64,000 nucleotides of DNA, taken from positions 1 to 64,000 of the forward strand of contig NZ_DATNGK010000169.1 in assembly GCF_035605935.1 (NCBI RefSeq). Direction: 5' to 3'. A program made the position numbers and the translations under genes. Source of the stretch: Actinocrinis sp035605935 (GTDB taxonomy: Bacteria > Actinomycetota > Actinomycetes > Streptomycetales > Catenulisporaceae). This document shows positions 1 to 8,565 of the stretch, in pieces; positions within the stretch are counted from its first letter, which is position 1; each line of letters starts with the position of its first letter. The notes beneath the pieces are model-generated. The model was given only the letters and a program-made list of their open reading frames with translations, was not told the DNA's origin and did no database searches.

Positions 1-875
1 ATGATGATCAGAGCGCTGTTGAACTCCTGCTGCAGGTCGCGCATCAGGTCCAGGATCTGCGCCTGCACCGTCACGTCGAGCGCCGTGGTCGGCTCGTCCG
101 CGATCAGCAGCTCTGGATTGCAGATCAACGACATCGCGATCATCGCGCGCTGGCGCATACCGCCGGAGAACTGGTGCGGATAGTCGTCCACGCGCGAGGT
201 CGGCTGCGGAATACCGACCCGGTCGAGCATCTCGATCGTGCGCTTGCGAGCCACCGCCTTGGACGCGCGGTTGTGCGCCAGGTACGCCTCGGCGATCTGC
301 TCCCCGACCGTGTAATAGGGATGCATCGCGGACAGCGGGTCCTGGAAGATCATCGCGAGCTTGTCGCCGCGCAACTCCTCCAGCCGCTCCGGCGCCGCGT
401 TGATCAGGTCCTCGCCGTCCAGCCAGATCTCACCCGAGATCCGCGCGCCGCCGCGGCCGCGCTTGTCCGGCCGCTTGTGCAGGCCGAGCAGCGAGAGTGA
501 GGTGACCGACTTGCCGGAGCCCGACTCGCCGACGATGCCGAGCGTCTTTCCGCGTTCGACCCGGAAGCTGATTCCGTCCACCGACTTGACGACGCCGTCC
601 TCGGTCGGGAAGTGCACCCGCAGGTCCCGCACGTCGAGGAACGGCTGCGTGCCCCAGTCCTCGCGACGGCCGGCGAACTCGGGGAACCGGGTCAGTTCGT
701 ACTCGATCGACGGATCGACGTCGAGGGGGGCGGGCTCGTGAGCGCGAGCGGGCTCGTAAGCGGGGGCAGGCTCGGGCTCGGGAGCGCGGCGGCGACCCGG
801 GCCACGGGAAAAGCCCTCGCTTCCGCCCGGATCCGATTCGACGGCGGGGGCACTCTTGCCGTGACGCCCGCTCAT
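1..875 (-). CDS. dppD: Oligopeptide/dipeptide ABC transporter ATP-binding protein, DppD type (partial, 3' end outside window)
   Basis: Cytoplasmic ATPase that would power the peptide importer encoded upstream. Read from the reverse strand, about 291 residues are present before the window edge. After an approximately 75-residue Pro/Glu/Ala-rich N-terminal extension come Walker A (GESGSGKS, residues 116-123), the Q-loop (MIFQDPLSAMHP), the signature FSGGMRQR and Walker B LLIADEPTTALD. The family-specific C-terminal oligopeptide-transport segment is missing because the gene runs off the window. The ATG at 875 overlaps the stop of the permease gene (ATGA), so translation is probably coupled. The long disordered N-terminus is unusual for DppD; a later start is possible, although the overlapping ATG is attractive. 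A DppF partner probably follows outside the window. Confidence 0.9.
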   Translation of the reverse strand, partial: MSGRHGKSAPAVESDPGGSEGFSRGPGRRRAPEPEPAPAYEPARAHEPAPLDVDPSIEYELTRFPEFAGRREDWGTQPFLDVRDLRVHFPTEDGVVKSVDGISFRVERGKTLGIVGESGSGKSVTSLSLLGLHKRPDKRGRGGARISGEIWLDGEDLINAAPERLEELRGDKLAMIFQDPLSAMHPYYTVGEQIAEAYLAHNRASKAVARKRTIEMLDRVGIPQPTSRVDDYPHQFSGGMRQRAMIAMSLICNPELLIADEPTTALDVTVQAQILDLMRDLQQEFNSALII

Positions 876-1867
876 GACAGCCGCACCCGCGGGTCCACGA
901 AGGCGTACAGCACGTCCACCACGATGTTGGCGACCACGATGAAGAACGCGGCGATCAACGTCACGCCCATGATCACCGGGAAGTCGTCCTGCTGGATCGA
1001 GTTCACCGCCAGCAAACCGAGGCCGGGAAGCGAGAACGCCACCTCCAGGAGCACCGCGCCGCCGAGCACCGTGCCGAGGTCCATGCCGAAGATGGTGATG
1101 ATCGGCGTCAGCGCGGAACGCAGCGCGTGCTTGTAGAGCACCTTGCGTTCCTTTACGCCCTTCGCCCGCGCGGTACGCACGAAGTCCTCGTTAAGCGCAT
1201 CGAGCATGCCTGCGCGCGTCATGCGTGCGTACAGCGCCGCGTAGCCGAATGCCAGCGCGATCCAGGGAATCAGCAGGTGTTGCGCCCATTGCAGCGGATT
1301 ACTGAGGAAGGGCACGTACTTGGTGCTCCACTGACCGGTAAGCGCCTCAAGCAGCGGGCCGACGAAGTACACCGGCAGCGCCACACCGGCCAGCGCGATA
1401 CCCATCGACGCCCGGTCGGCGATGCTGCCCTTACGCACCGCAGAGATCACCCCTGACAACACACCGAACACCAGCCACAGCACACCCGCGCCGATCGCGA
1501 TCGAGAGGGTGACCGGAGCGCGGCTGAGCAGCGTCGGCCAGACCTGCTCGAAATTCTTGAAGGAGTACCCGAAGCAAGGCGCGTTGCAGTGAATCAGCGA
1601 GACGCCGTCGCTGTACGTTCGACCACCGACGATGCCGACGATGTAGTCGAAGTACTGCACAAACAGCGGCTTGTCGAAGCCGAAGTGGTCGATCACCGCT
1701 TGCAGCGCGGCCGGGTTCTGCTGCCTGCCGACGTACCCCGCGGCCATCGACTGCGGGGTCTGACCGGCCCATTGGGGCAGCACGAAGAAGATCCAGAACG
1801 TGATCAGGCTGATCACGAGCAGCAGGCCGACGGCGGCCAGCAGACGCCGGACGATGTAGGTCAGCAT
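872..1867 (-). CDS. dppB: ABC transporter permease, DppB/OppB type
   Basis: One of two inner-membrane subunits of a peptide (or similar solute) importer. The protein has 331 residues. The N-terminus MLTYIVRRLLAAVG is the typical OppB start with the first membrane helix, followed by a large extracytoplasmic segment and the binding-protein-dependent transport domain with about five more helices. The EAA-loop sequence DFVRTARAKGVKERKVLYKHALRSA is split here only for description; its core (TARAKG) contacts the ATPase. It lies downstream of the lipoprotein gene with a 103-bp gap and ends in a 4-bp overlap with dppD. The substrate cannot be told from sequence. Confidence in the family is high. Confidence 0.93.
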   Translation of the reverse strand: MLTYIVRRLLAAVGLLLVISLITFWIFFVLPQWAGQTPQSMAAGYVGRQQNPAALQAVIDHFGFDKPLFVQYFDYIVGIVGGRTYSDGVSLIHCNAPCFGYSFKNFEQVWPTLLSRAPVTLSIAIGAGVLWLVFGVLSGVISAVRKGSIADRASMGIALAGVALPVYFVGPLLEALTGQWSTKYVPFLSNPLQWAQHLLIPWIALAFGYAALYARMTRAGMLDALNEDFVRTARAKGVKERKVLYKHALRSALTPIITIFGMDLGTVLGGAVLLEVAFSLPGLGLLAVNSIQQDDFPVIMGVTLIAAFFIVVANIVVDVLYAFVDPRVRLS

Positions 1868-1970
1868 CGGGATGGTGGCTCGGCGGCCCCGATCCGGGAT
1901 CGGGGCCGCCGTTCGCCGTTCACCTGCCTTCGGATGACGGGTCGGTGCCTTGGTTCAGCGGCGCCGCGGA

Positions 1971-3761
1971 TCAGCTGCCTGACACGCCGAGCACCGAGAA
2001 GTCCGGCTCGCCGAACGAGGGCTGCTCGAACCAGTTCGTCACGTTCGCCGGGTGGTAGATCAGCGCCTTGTTGTAGGCCAGCGGCACCACCGCTGCGTCA
2101 TCCATCACCTGCTGGTCGATCGCGGCGCCGATCTTGTTGCGGGCCGCGGCATCGGTCGTGGACAGGTACTGGGCGAACAGGTTCTGCACCTGCGGGCTGG
2201 TGTAGTCACCCAGGTTGGTCGAGCCGCTGCCGGGGTGGATGCCGTCCGGGGTGACGACCTGGTCCAGGTCACCGAACACGTCCGGCCAGTCCGCGCCCCA
2301 CTTCATCATCGACAGGCCGATCTTGTTCGACTTGACGAAGGAGTCGTTGCCCGCGAAGGAGCCGAAGTACTTGTTCGACGGGTACTTGTCGATCTCCACG
2401 TTGATGTTCGCGAGCTTGAGCGCGGCCTGGATGGCGATCGCGGCGTTGACCTCCTTGGGCCGGTCAGCGCGGGCCGAGAGCTTCACAGTCAGCGAACCGC
2501 TGTTGTTGAACTGGTTCGGCTCCGCCCCCTTGCAGGTCTGCAGCTCCTGCTGGGCCTGCTGCGGGTCGCCCTGGTTGCCGGGAGTCGGGTAACGGTTGGA
2601 CTGCGCGTACCCGGCCATGTCCGGGGTGAGCAGGGTGGTGGCGATGTCGCCGCCGCCGAGAGCGCCGCCGAGCGCGGACTGCACCGTCGTCTTGTCCACC
2701 GCGTACTCGATCGCGCGCCGGCAGTCGACGTTATCGAACGGCTTTACCTGGGTGTTGATCGTCATGTACGTCAGCGCATTGGTGTAGCCGTCATCGGCCT
2801 GGGCCTTGAGCGTCGGGTTGGCCAGGATCTGCGACTGGGCCGTGGTGCCGACGCCGGTACCGTCGAGGTCGACGTCGAGCTGACCGTGCAGCAGTTCCTG
2901 GTCGATCTGGTCCTGGTTGACGTTCAGCTGCACGTCGATCTTGTCGGCGGTGACCTTGTGGATGCCCTCGGGGTCGGTGTCCGCCTTGAAGTTCGGGTTC
3001 GGCACCAGCACCGCCTCCTTGCCGGGCTGGTACGAGGAGATCTCGTACTGGCCGGAGGAGACGATCGACTTGAAGTAGTTCGCTCCGGTGTCCTTGGCCC
3101 GCGGGACCGGGGCGGTGGAGGGCAGCGCGGCCAGCTCAGGGAAGTCGGAGAACTTCTTGGTCAGGTGGAACTTGATGGTGTCGGTGCCGTCGACCTCGAT
3201 GCCCGAGACGCCGTCCGCCGCGTTCTTGTCCAGGTACGGGCCCTGGTAGCTGGTCTTGTCCTGCAGCACCTTGGCGAAGTAGTTCGGACCGAACTGCAGC
3301 GTGTCCTGGCCGAAGTTCGAGCGCTCGATCGCGTACTTCACATCGGCCGCGGTGATCGCGCTGCCGTCCTGGTAGGTGGCGCCGTCGCGCAGGTGGAAGG
3401 TCCAGGTCAGACCGTCGGGGGAGACCTCGCCGTTGTCGGTGGCCAGGTCGGGCACCAGTTGCAGGCCGGCGGAGCCGGGTGCCTGCTTCCAGCTCAGCAG
3501 CGAGCGGCCGTAGAGCCGGGCGAAGTCCCAGGCGAACGCGTCGTAGGTGTTCCCTAGGTCCATCGAGTCCCAGTCGGAAACCAGGGCCATGCGCAGCACG
3601 CCGCCCTGGTGCGATGACGGGTTCACGATGGTGGTCATGCCGGCGTTGAAGCTGCTCGTCGACGAGTTCACGCCGCCAGAGGAAGAGCTGCCACAGGCCG
3701 ACGCGGCGGTGGCGACGGCTATCACGCCCGCGGCCGCGGCGATGAGCTTGGACTTTCGCAT
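1971..3761 (-). CDS. ABC transporter substrate-binding lipoprotein (SBP_bac_5 family)
   Basis: Extracellular solute receptor of the importer. I start it at the ATG at 3761, not at an upstream in-frame codon (3860) that would add 33 residues, because this places a lipoprotein signal peptide at the N-terminus: MRKSK, a hydrophobic core, then a lipobox ending in Cys23 (AASAC). The 596-residue protein then shows the family-5 solute-binding pattern (VLRMALVSDWDSMDL near the mature N-terminus, then LTWTFHLRDGATYQDGS). Usual length for DppA/OppA-like proteins is about 540-600. It sits between the two permease genes, an uncommon order. Peptide or nickel/sugar alternatives exist in this family, so the ligand is unassigned. 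Confidence 0.9.
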   Translation of the reverse strand: MRKSKLIAAAAGVIAVATAASACGSSSSGGVNSSTSSFNAGMTTIVNPSSHQGGVLRMALVSDWDSMDLGNTYDAFAWDFARLYGRSLLSWKQAPGSAGLQLVPDLATDNGEVSPDGLTWTFHLRDGATYQDGSAITAADVKYAIERSNFGQDTLQFGPNYFAKVLQDKTSYQGPYLDKNAADGVSGIEVDGTDTIKFHLTKKFSDFPELAALPSTAPVPRAKDTGANYFKSIVSSGQYEISSYQPGKEAVLVPNPNFKADTDPEGIHKVTADKIDVQLNVNQDQIDQELLHGQLDVDLDGTGVGTTAQSQILANPTLKAQADDGYTNALTYMTINTQVKPFDNVDCRRAIEYAVDKTTVQSALGGALGGGDIATTLLTPDMAGYAQSNRYPTPGNQGDPQQAQQELQTCKGAEPNQFNNSGSLTVKLSARADRPKEVNAAIAIQAALKLANINVEIDKYPSNKYFGSFAGNDSFVKSNKIGLSMMKWGADWPDVFGDLDQVVTPDGIHPGSGSTNLGDYTSPQVQNLFAQYLSTTDAAARNKIGAAIDQQVMDDAAVVPLAYNKALIYHPANVTNWFEQPSFGEPDFSVLGVSGS

Positions 3762-3856
3762 GGTGCGGAGAAACCCCTCAGTGTGCGAGTTACTGTGCCG
3801 GCTGTTGACCGGGTGGGTGGTGGCGGTGATGCGCGCCTCGTCGCGCGCGGCCGCAC

Positions 3857-4846
3857 TCAACGCGACCCCTTCGGGTCGAAGGCGTCGCGCAGCCCGTCGC
3901 CGAGCAGGTTGAACGCCAGGACGGTGATGAAGATCGCGGTGCCGGGCACGATGAGGTACTCCGGGTCGATCTGGAAGGTGCTGATCGCGGAGTTGATCAT
4001 CGCGCCCCAGGACGGCGTCGGGTCCTTTATCCCGACGCCGAGGAACGAGAGCCCGGCCTCGAACAGGATGTTCGCCGGGATCAGCAGGGTGGCGTAGACC
4101 AGGATCGGGGCGAGCAGATTCGGCATCAGCTCGCGCAGGATGATCCGGCTCGGCCGGGCGCCGAGCGAGCGGGCGGCGGCGACGAACTCGCGCTCGCGCA
4201 GCGCGATGGTCTGGCCGCGCACGATGCGGCCGATGTACGGCCAGGAGAAGAAGCCGATCACCACGACCAGGACGCCGAAGCGCAGGCCGTTGCCGGACAG
4301 GCCGAACGCGTCGTCCGGCAGCACGCCGATGATCGCGATGGAGAACAGCAGCAACGGGAAGGCGAGGAAGACGTCCATGACCCGGCTGATGACCGCGTCG
4401 ATCCAGCCGCCGAAATACCCGGCTGTCACGCCGAGCAGCACGCCGATCGCGATGGCGACCAGGGTGGAGACGCCGGCGATGCCGAGCGAGATCCTGGCGC
4501 CGTAAAGGATGCGGCTAAAGATGTCGCGGCCGTTGGGCAGGTCCACGCCGAGCCAGTGGCTGCCGCTGATGCCGCCCATCCCGCCGTAAGGGATCTGATA
4601 GTTCGGGTCGATCAGCTTGTTGTGCAGCGTGTCCGGGTCGTTGCCGCTGAGCGAGGAGAGCGGCCCGGCGAGCACCGCGGCCAGGATGAGCAGGACGACC
4701 ACGACCCCGCCGGCCATCGCGATCCGGTCCTGCTTCAGTCGGTTCCACGCGATTCGGCCGAGGGAGCGCCCTTCGATCGCCGGGCTGGCCGGCGCGGCGT
4801 CGGCGGCGGGTATGAAAGTCCCGTCCGACTCCCTGGTGATCGTCAT
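3857..4846 (-). CDS. dppC: ABC transporter permease, DppC/OppC type
   Basis: Second membrane subunit of the importer, 329 residues. The N-terminal cytoplasmic tail is followed by a helix (IAMAGGVVVVLLILAAVLAGPL), the periplasmic loop with the OppC-typical segment HWLGVDLPNGRDIFSRILYG, and the transport domain with the EAA motif (FVAAARSLGA) and the C-terminal FLGVGIKDPTPSWG signature. It is the first gene of the minus-strand operon. A GAGGA ribosome-binding site lies 9 nt before the ATG at 4846. A 98-nt gap separates it from the lipoprotein gene. Confidence 0.93.
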   Translation of the reverse strand: MTITRESDGTFIPAADAAPASPAIEGRSLGRIAWNRLKQDRIAMAGGVVVVLLILAAVLAGPLSSLSGNDPDTLHNKLIDPNYQIPYGGMGGISGSHWLGVDLPNGRDIFSRILYGARISLGIAGVSTLVAIAIGVLLGVTAGYFGGWIDAVISRVMDVFLAFPLLLFSIAIIGVLPDDAFGLSGNGLRFGVLVVVIGFFSWPYIGRIVRGQTIALREREFVAAARSLGARPSRIILRELMPNLLAPILVYATLLIPANILFEAGLSFLGVGIKDPTPSWGAMINSAISTFQIDPEYLIVPGTAIFITVLAFNLLGDGLRDAFDPKGSR

Positions 4847-5306
4847 CGAGTCGCGTCCTCAAAAACCTTTGCGGCCCAAGCGGAGCGGCTTTCCGAGCTC
4901 TCGGCGCGACCCGGTAAGGCACGCACACCGGCACGGATCACCGCGACGTGTGCGGTGCTGCTCGCGGCGCCGTGGTAGACGTCGCCAGCCATGGACCCTG
5001 CCTCAAACCTCAGATCGAAAGGAAGAGCGCGGCGGTCCCTGTTGCCCAACCGTGACCAGTCGGCCATGCCGCCGCTTTCAACCCTTACAGTTGGTGACCG
5101 GGCGTATTCGAGCCGTTCCGGATCAGTTCGTGCATTACGGACAGGCGGCATTCGCGGCGGACGGCTGCGACGCACTGCGGTTCGTCTCGACACCGCACCC
5201 CGGTCGGGTTCGCGGTCGGGGCGACACTACCGTGTGGTGCGCGGTGCCGGATACTAGGGACACTTACCGGCACGACGCCATCGCGCAGTGTCATCTGCGC
5301 GCAGCA
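4847..5306. other. Non-coding gap upstream of the ABC operon
   Basis: 460 bases between the dppC start and the TetR stop. Its minus strand must carry the ABC operon promoter. I see the GAGGA ribosome-binding site for dppC but no convincing -10/-35 pair, no long hairpin and no RNA gene. A minus-strand open frame (4843-5193) ends in an ATGA overlap with dppC, but its composition is not protein-like and dppC has its own ribosome-binding site. Confidence 0.5.
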
Positions 5307-5993
5307 TTAGCCGTTGCCCTGACCCGGCTTCTTGGCCGCGGTGGGGAGTACCAGATCGAGAAAACGTTCGAGGTAGGCGTCGTCCACCGGTTCGCCGGCG
5401 ATCAGCATTCGATGAACCATGGTGCCGGCGATCACATCGAACAGCAGATCGGGCTCGGTGATCTGCGGGCCCTCGCCGCGGGCCGCGGCGCGGCTGGCTC
5501 CCGCGTGCACGAGGTGTCGCTGCCGGTCGATGATCTTCTCGCGGACGGCGGTGCGCAGGCCCGGATCGCGGGAGGCGTGCGCGGCCAGGGCGAGGAAGGC
5601 GGTCTGCGTCTCGGGGCGGGCCAGCAGCGCTATCAAGTCCCTGATGGTTATCTCGGCGTCCGCGCGCACGGAACCGGCATCCACCGGCCGCAGCGTGTCG
5701 AAGAGCTGAGCCATCGCGTCGACGACGAGTTCGGCCTTCCCCGGCCAGCGGCGGTAAAGCGTGGTCTTGGCGACGCCTGCGCGGGCGGCTACATCGCCGA
5801 GGGTCATCCCGTCCCAACCGCGCTCGGCCAGCAGCTCGCGGGCGGCGGACAGGATCGCCTCGTCCGCATCGGCTGAGCGGGGACGGCCAGAGGTCCGGCT
5901 CGTCGCCGGCGGGGTCTGCGGATTGGACGCAGCCGTATTAGATGCAGGCGCCGTATGAGACGCGTCTGTGTTCTTGTGGGTGACCGACGCCAC
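5307..5993 (-). CDS. TetR/AcrR family transcriptional regulator
   Basis: DNA-binding repressor of 228 residues. An approximately 35-residue Ala/Thr/Ser/Pro-rich N-terminal tail precedes the TetR helix-turn-helix (RSADADEAILSAARELLAER, then GMTLGDVAARAGVAKTTLYRRW around residues 60-85). The C-terminal ligand domain is of the common TetR_C type with an RDPGLRTAVREKI segment. The gene is divergent from the thioredoxin-like gene. An inverted repeat at 6022-6051, 29-58 bp upstream of the start, is the likely operator, suggesting autoregulation. The target and ligand are unknown. The N-terminal tail is internally repetitive, and the GTG start could lie later. Confidence 0.88.
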   Translation of the reverse strand: MASVTHKNTDASHTAPASNTAASNPQTPPATSRTSGRPRSADADEAILSAARELLAERGWDGMTLGDVAARAGVAKTTLYRRWPGKAELVVDAMAQLFDTLRPVDAGSVRADAEITIRDLIALLARPETQTAFLALAAHASRDPGLRTAVREKIIDRQRHLVHAGASRAAARGEGPQITEPDLLFDVIAGTMVHRMLIAGEPVDDAYLERFLDLVLPTAAKKPGQGNG

Positions 5994-6021
5994 GTCACGC
6001 CGCCTTTCCGTCCGCAGCCAG

Positions 6022-6051
6022 GTTCCGCTACGCTACGACTCGTATCGGAAC
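6022..6051. promoter_or_regulatory. Inverted repeat, probable TetR operator
   Basis: GTTCCGCTACG (6022-6032) and CGTATCGGAAC (6041-6051) are inverted copies matching at 10 of 11 positions. The centre also holds a perfect TACGA-C-TCGTA palindrome (6034-6044). It lies in the divergent region between the TetR gene and the thioredoxin-like gene, where autoregulatory TetR sites usually sit. Binding by this TetR is inference. Confidence 0.55.
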
Positions 6052-6237
6052 TCGTCCACCCCGGTACCGCGAGCGAGGCAGGGCGGCGGCAGAACCGAGG
6101 GCGCGTCCGGTGGGGACCGGGCGGGTGGTTTCGCCGCCGCAGCCAGTTCTCAAGAGGTCCTCTAGGGCGCGCTTCGGCCCGATCGACTGGGCACCGAGCG
6201 CTCCATCCGAGCCGCGCGGGATGTGAGAATGGAGCAC

Positions 6238-7206
6238 ATGCGACCTTCGTTCTCGATGTCGGGTGTGGTGGACCTGTCCGCGCTCAAGCAGCCGCCGGCG
6301 CCGCAGGCGCGTCCGGCCGCGGCGCAGGACCCGAATCAGGGTGCCGGCCAGGGCCCGGTCTCACCGGACGCCGCTTCACAGACTTCTGCCTTCGTGGTGG
6401 ACGCGACCGAGGCCGACTTCCAGTCCTCGGTGCTAGAGCGCTCGCTCCAGGTACCTGTCGTGCTGCACTTGGGCGCGGACTGGTCTGAGCAGAGCAAGCA
6501 GTTGCTCGGCATTCTCGAGCAACTGGCCGCGGAGTTCTCCGGGGGCTTCGTTCTCGCGCGCGTCGATGCTGAGGGCAACCCGCGTCTCGTGCAGGCGCTG
6601 CGGGTCCAGAGCATTCCGTCGGTGAAGGCCATCGTGGCCGGGGAACTGATCGGCGAGTTCGCCGGAGCGCAGCCCGAGGCACAGGTGCGGCAGTGGATCT
6701 CCGAACTGCTGGCGCTGGCGCAGCGGGAATTCGGTCTCACCGGTGCCGGTGCCGGCACCGAGGACGCGGCCGCCCGCCCGGCCGAGCCGCCGATGGACCC
6801 GGCCTTGGCCGCCGCGTACGACGCGCTCGCCGCCGACGATCTAGACGGCGCGGCCCGCGCGCTGCAGAACGTGCTGAGCCAGAACCCGAACCACCCCGAG
6901 GCCAAGCCGGCGCTCGCGCAGGTGGAGCTGATGCGCCGGACCCGGAACGCCGACCCGGCCGCGGCCCTCGCCCTGGCGAAGCAGAACCCGAAGGACATCG
7001 ACGCGCAGTGCGCCGCGGCGGACGCCGCGCTGGCGAGCGGGGACGCGGATACCGCGCTGGCGTTGCTACTCGCCGCGGTTCAGGGTTTCTCGGGCGAGGA
7101 GCGGGATCGGGCCCGCCGGTTGCTGCTCGACTTTTTCGAACTGCTCGGCCCGCAGGACCCGCGGGTCGCCCCGGCCCGGGCCCGGCTGACCACGCTGCTG
7201 TTCTAA
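6238..7206 (+). CDS. Thioredoxin-fold protein with TPR-like C-terminus (CnoX/YbbN type), lacking the CXXC cysteines
   Basis: Predicted cytoplasmic chaperone-like protein of 322 residues. An N-terminal linker (MRPSFSMSGVVDLSALK, the start usual in actinobacterial homologues) leads into a thioredoxin fold with the segment ALRVQSIPSVKAI containing the conserved cis-Pro. The position of WCGPCK reads WSEQSK (residues 82-87), so both redox cysteines are serine and disulfide exchange is not expected. The C-terminal half is Ala-rich with TPR-like helices (AAAYDALAADDLDGAARALQ, NPNHPEAKPALAQVEL), as in YbbN/CnoX, which bind unfolded proteins. Upstream in-frame GTG (6223) and ATG (6229) are alternative starts. 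A strong hairpin follows at 7364. Confidence 0.85.
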   Translation: MRPSFSMSGVVDLSALKQPPAPQARPAAAQDPNQGAGQGPVSPDAASQTSAFVVDATEADFQSSVLERSLQVPVVLHLGADWSEQSKQLLGILEQLAAEFSGGFVLARVDAEGNPRLVQALRVQSIPSVKAIVAGELIGEFAGAQPEAQVRQWISELLALAQREFGLTGAGAGTEDAAARPAEPPMDPALAAAYDALAADDLDGAARALQNVLSQNPNHPEAKPALAQVELMRRTRNADPAAALALAKQNPKDIDAQCAAADAALASGDADTALALLLAAVQGFSGEERDRARRLLLDFFELLGPQDPRVAPARARLTTLLF

Positions 7207-7363
7207 CTACCGCTGCCGTTCGAACCGTCTCGGTAGGACTGCCGTATTAGATGCCTTATTAGACCGCTTGCGGTATTAGCTGTACGCGCGTCGATACGAG
7301 CGTCTGCGCTGGCCATAGCCTGCCGATACGCGCCGTCCCACATAGCACACGGGTACCTGTCGT

Positions 7364-7387
7364 GGGGTCACTCGAAGGAGTGACCCC
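7364..7387 (+). terminator. Rho-independent-type hairpin
   Basis: A perfect 10-bp stem GGGGTCACTC / GAGTGACCCC with loop GAAG, no T-tract, as is common in high-GC actinobacteria. It lies 157 bp after the thioredoxin-like gene and would separate it from the DUF6230 cluster. Confidence 0.8.
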
Positions 7388-7564
7388 CGGCAGTCCATTA
7401 CTAACTATTTACCTTCGAGCACTTCGACGAATCCGGTCGCGCTAAGTAACCGCCCGAGCATGCACGTGCGCGAAATGCCTGGAATTGCGGGTTGCCGCGC
7501 CAATCGACCCCCCGCGAAACGACTCGGCTCGCGGAAAGGCTCCGGAATGCGCGACCACGGCTTG

Positions 7565-7580
7565 GTTACCGGTCGGTAAC
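7565..7580. promoter_or_regulatory. Inverted repeat GTTACCG-GT-CGGTAAC
   Basis: Perfect 7-bp arms around a 2-bp spacer, in the leader of the DUF6230/DUF6114 cluster. Size and symmetry fit a TetR-type dimer site. No regulator gene adjoins it on this side, so the binder is unknown. Confidence 0.5.
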
Positions 7581-7829
7581 GAACCCCTTGTATTACGTCC
7601 ACGTGTCGAGCACGATCGCACCTACCCGGTCCGACCGGTCCCTCCCCCACGGCGGGACCAGAGCGGTTCCCCACCGGGTGAGTGCCGGAAAAGGTGCGGT
7701 CCCCGCCCCCGCCGGCGCACTGCTCGCAGCGCCAACCGCCGCGTCGATCCCGTGGAAACGCGGGTCGCGCGGTCCCTCGGTTCCGCCGCGGCTCCAACTC
7801 ACGGGCCGCGCAACGCATCAGGAGTGGAC

Positions 7830-8453
7830 GTGAAGGACACCTCCGGCGCCCAGGTTCTCGGGCGCACCTCGTGGAAACGGCTCGGCCTAGTGATGGTGCC
7901 GACCGTCATCGCCGCGGGCGCACTCTCGGTCATGATGGCCAACGGCGCCATCGCGGCCTCGTTCGCTGTCTCCGGCCAGCAGTTCAAGCTGACTGCCTCG
8001 TCGCTCACCGGCAGCGGATTCGTGCAGTACGGCACCGTCGACCACCACGCCGACGGCTCGCAGTTCCCGGCCGCCGTGTCCGCGTTCGCCTCGGCGGACA
8101 TCACCAACCTGTGCCAGTCCGTGGTCACCAGCATCCCGGTCATCGGCGATGTCACACTCACCATCAAGGCGGGTGGCGGCAAGACCCCGGTGCACGCCGA
8201 CAACCTGACCATCGACATGTCGCAGCTGAACGCCGGTGAGGCCGACTTCACGAACATCAACATCGGCCAGGACGCCTCGACGCTGAGCGGCAGCGCGACC
8301 GGCGCCAAGGGCACCCCCGGCCTGTTCGGCCAGCAGGCCGAGAAGGCGACGCTCACCGGCGTGCAGCAGGTCGCTTACTCGACCAACGCGGGCAGCTTCC
8401 AGCTGCACGACATGTCGCTGAGCATGTCGATGGGCAACAACCCCTGCTTCTAG
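7830..8453 (+). CDS. DUF6230 family secreted protein
   Basis: Exported protein of unknown function, 207 residues. The GTG at 7830 has AGGAG 5 nt upstream, which decides the start; the frame is open further upstream but without coding character. The N-terminus carries a twin basic patch and hydrophobic core (WKRLGLVMVPTVIAAGALSV) ending near MANGAIAASFAVSG, a signal peptide or membrane anchor. The rest is Thr/Ser/Ala-rich beta-type sequence (QQFKLTASSLTGSGFVQYG, FTNINIGQDASTLSG). Homologues in streptomycetes were sometimes annotated as cholesterol esterases without proof and are regularly followed by a DUF6114 gene, as here. The three genes 7830-10357 form one operon. Confidence 0.8.
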   Translation: MKDTSGAQVLGRTSWKRLGLVMVPTVIAAGALSVMMANGAIAASFAVSGQQFKLTASSLTGSGFVQYGTVDHHADGSQFPAAVSAFASADITNLCQSVVTSIPVIGDVTLTIKAGGGKTPVHADNLTIDMSQLNAGEADFTNINIGQDASTLSGSATGAKGTPGLFGQQAEKATLTGVQQVAYSTNAGSFQLHDMSLSMSMGNNPCF

Positions 8454-8565
8454 GAGCAACTAAGGTTCGGAGCAGTCCGTCCCTTTGAGCAGTCCGCAAC
8501 CGCAAGGCGCGGGTGCGGGGCCGCGAATCCCCGTGCCCGCCGCCTTTCTTTACGGAGCAGCATCG

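Larger units (their letters stand above)
7207..7829. other. Long intergenic region with terminator and operator-like palindrome
   Basis: 623 bases without a credible gene. It holds degenerate repeats copying the end of the upstream gene (7193-7210 and 7211-7228), three TATTAG motifs (7245, 7257, 7274), a terminator (7364-7387) and a 16-bp inverted repeat (7565-7580) about 250 bp before the DUF6230 start. The region is unusually AT-rich in places, which fits promoter DNA. Forward open frames that run into it are 5' extensions of the DUF6230 frame without coding character. Confidence 0.6.

Noticed and set aside
4843..5193. Small minus-strand frame ending in an ATGA overlap with dppC
   Set aside because: The overlap looks like translational coupling, but the peptide is Arg-rich without structure and dppC has its own GAGGA site.
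5932..7254. Exact 14-base repeat GCCGTATTAGATGC at 5932 and 7241
   Set aside because: Several pairs of identical 14-mers are expected by chance in 64 kb, and the two contexts (TetR coding end, intergenic) share nothing else.
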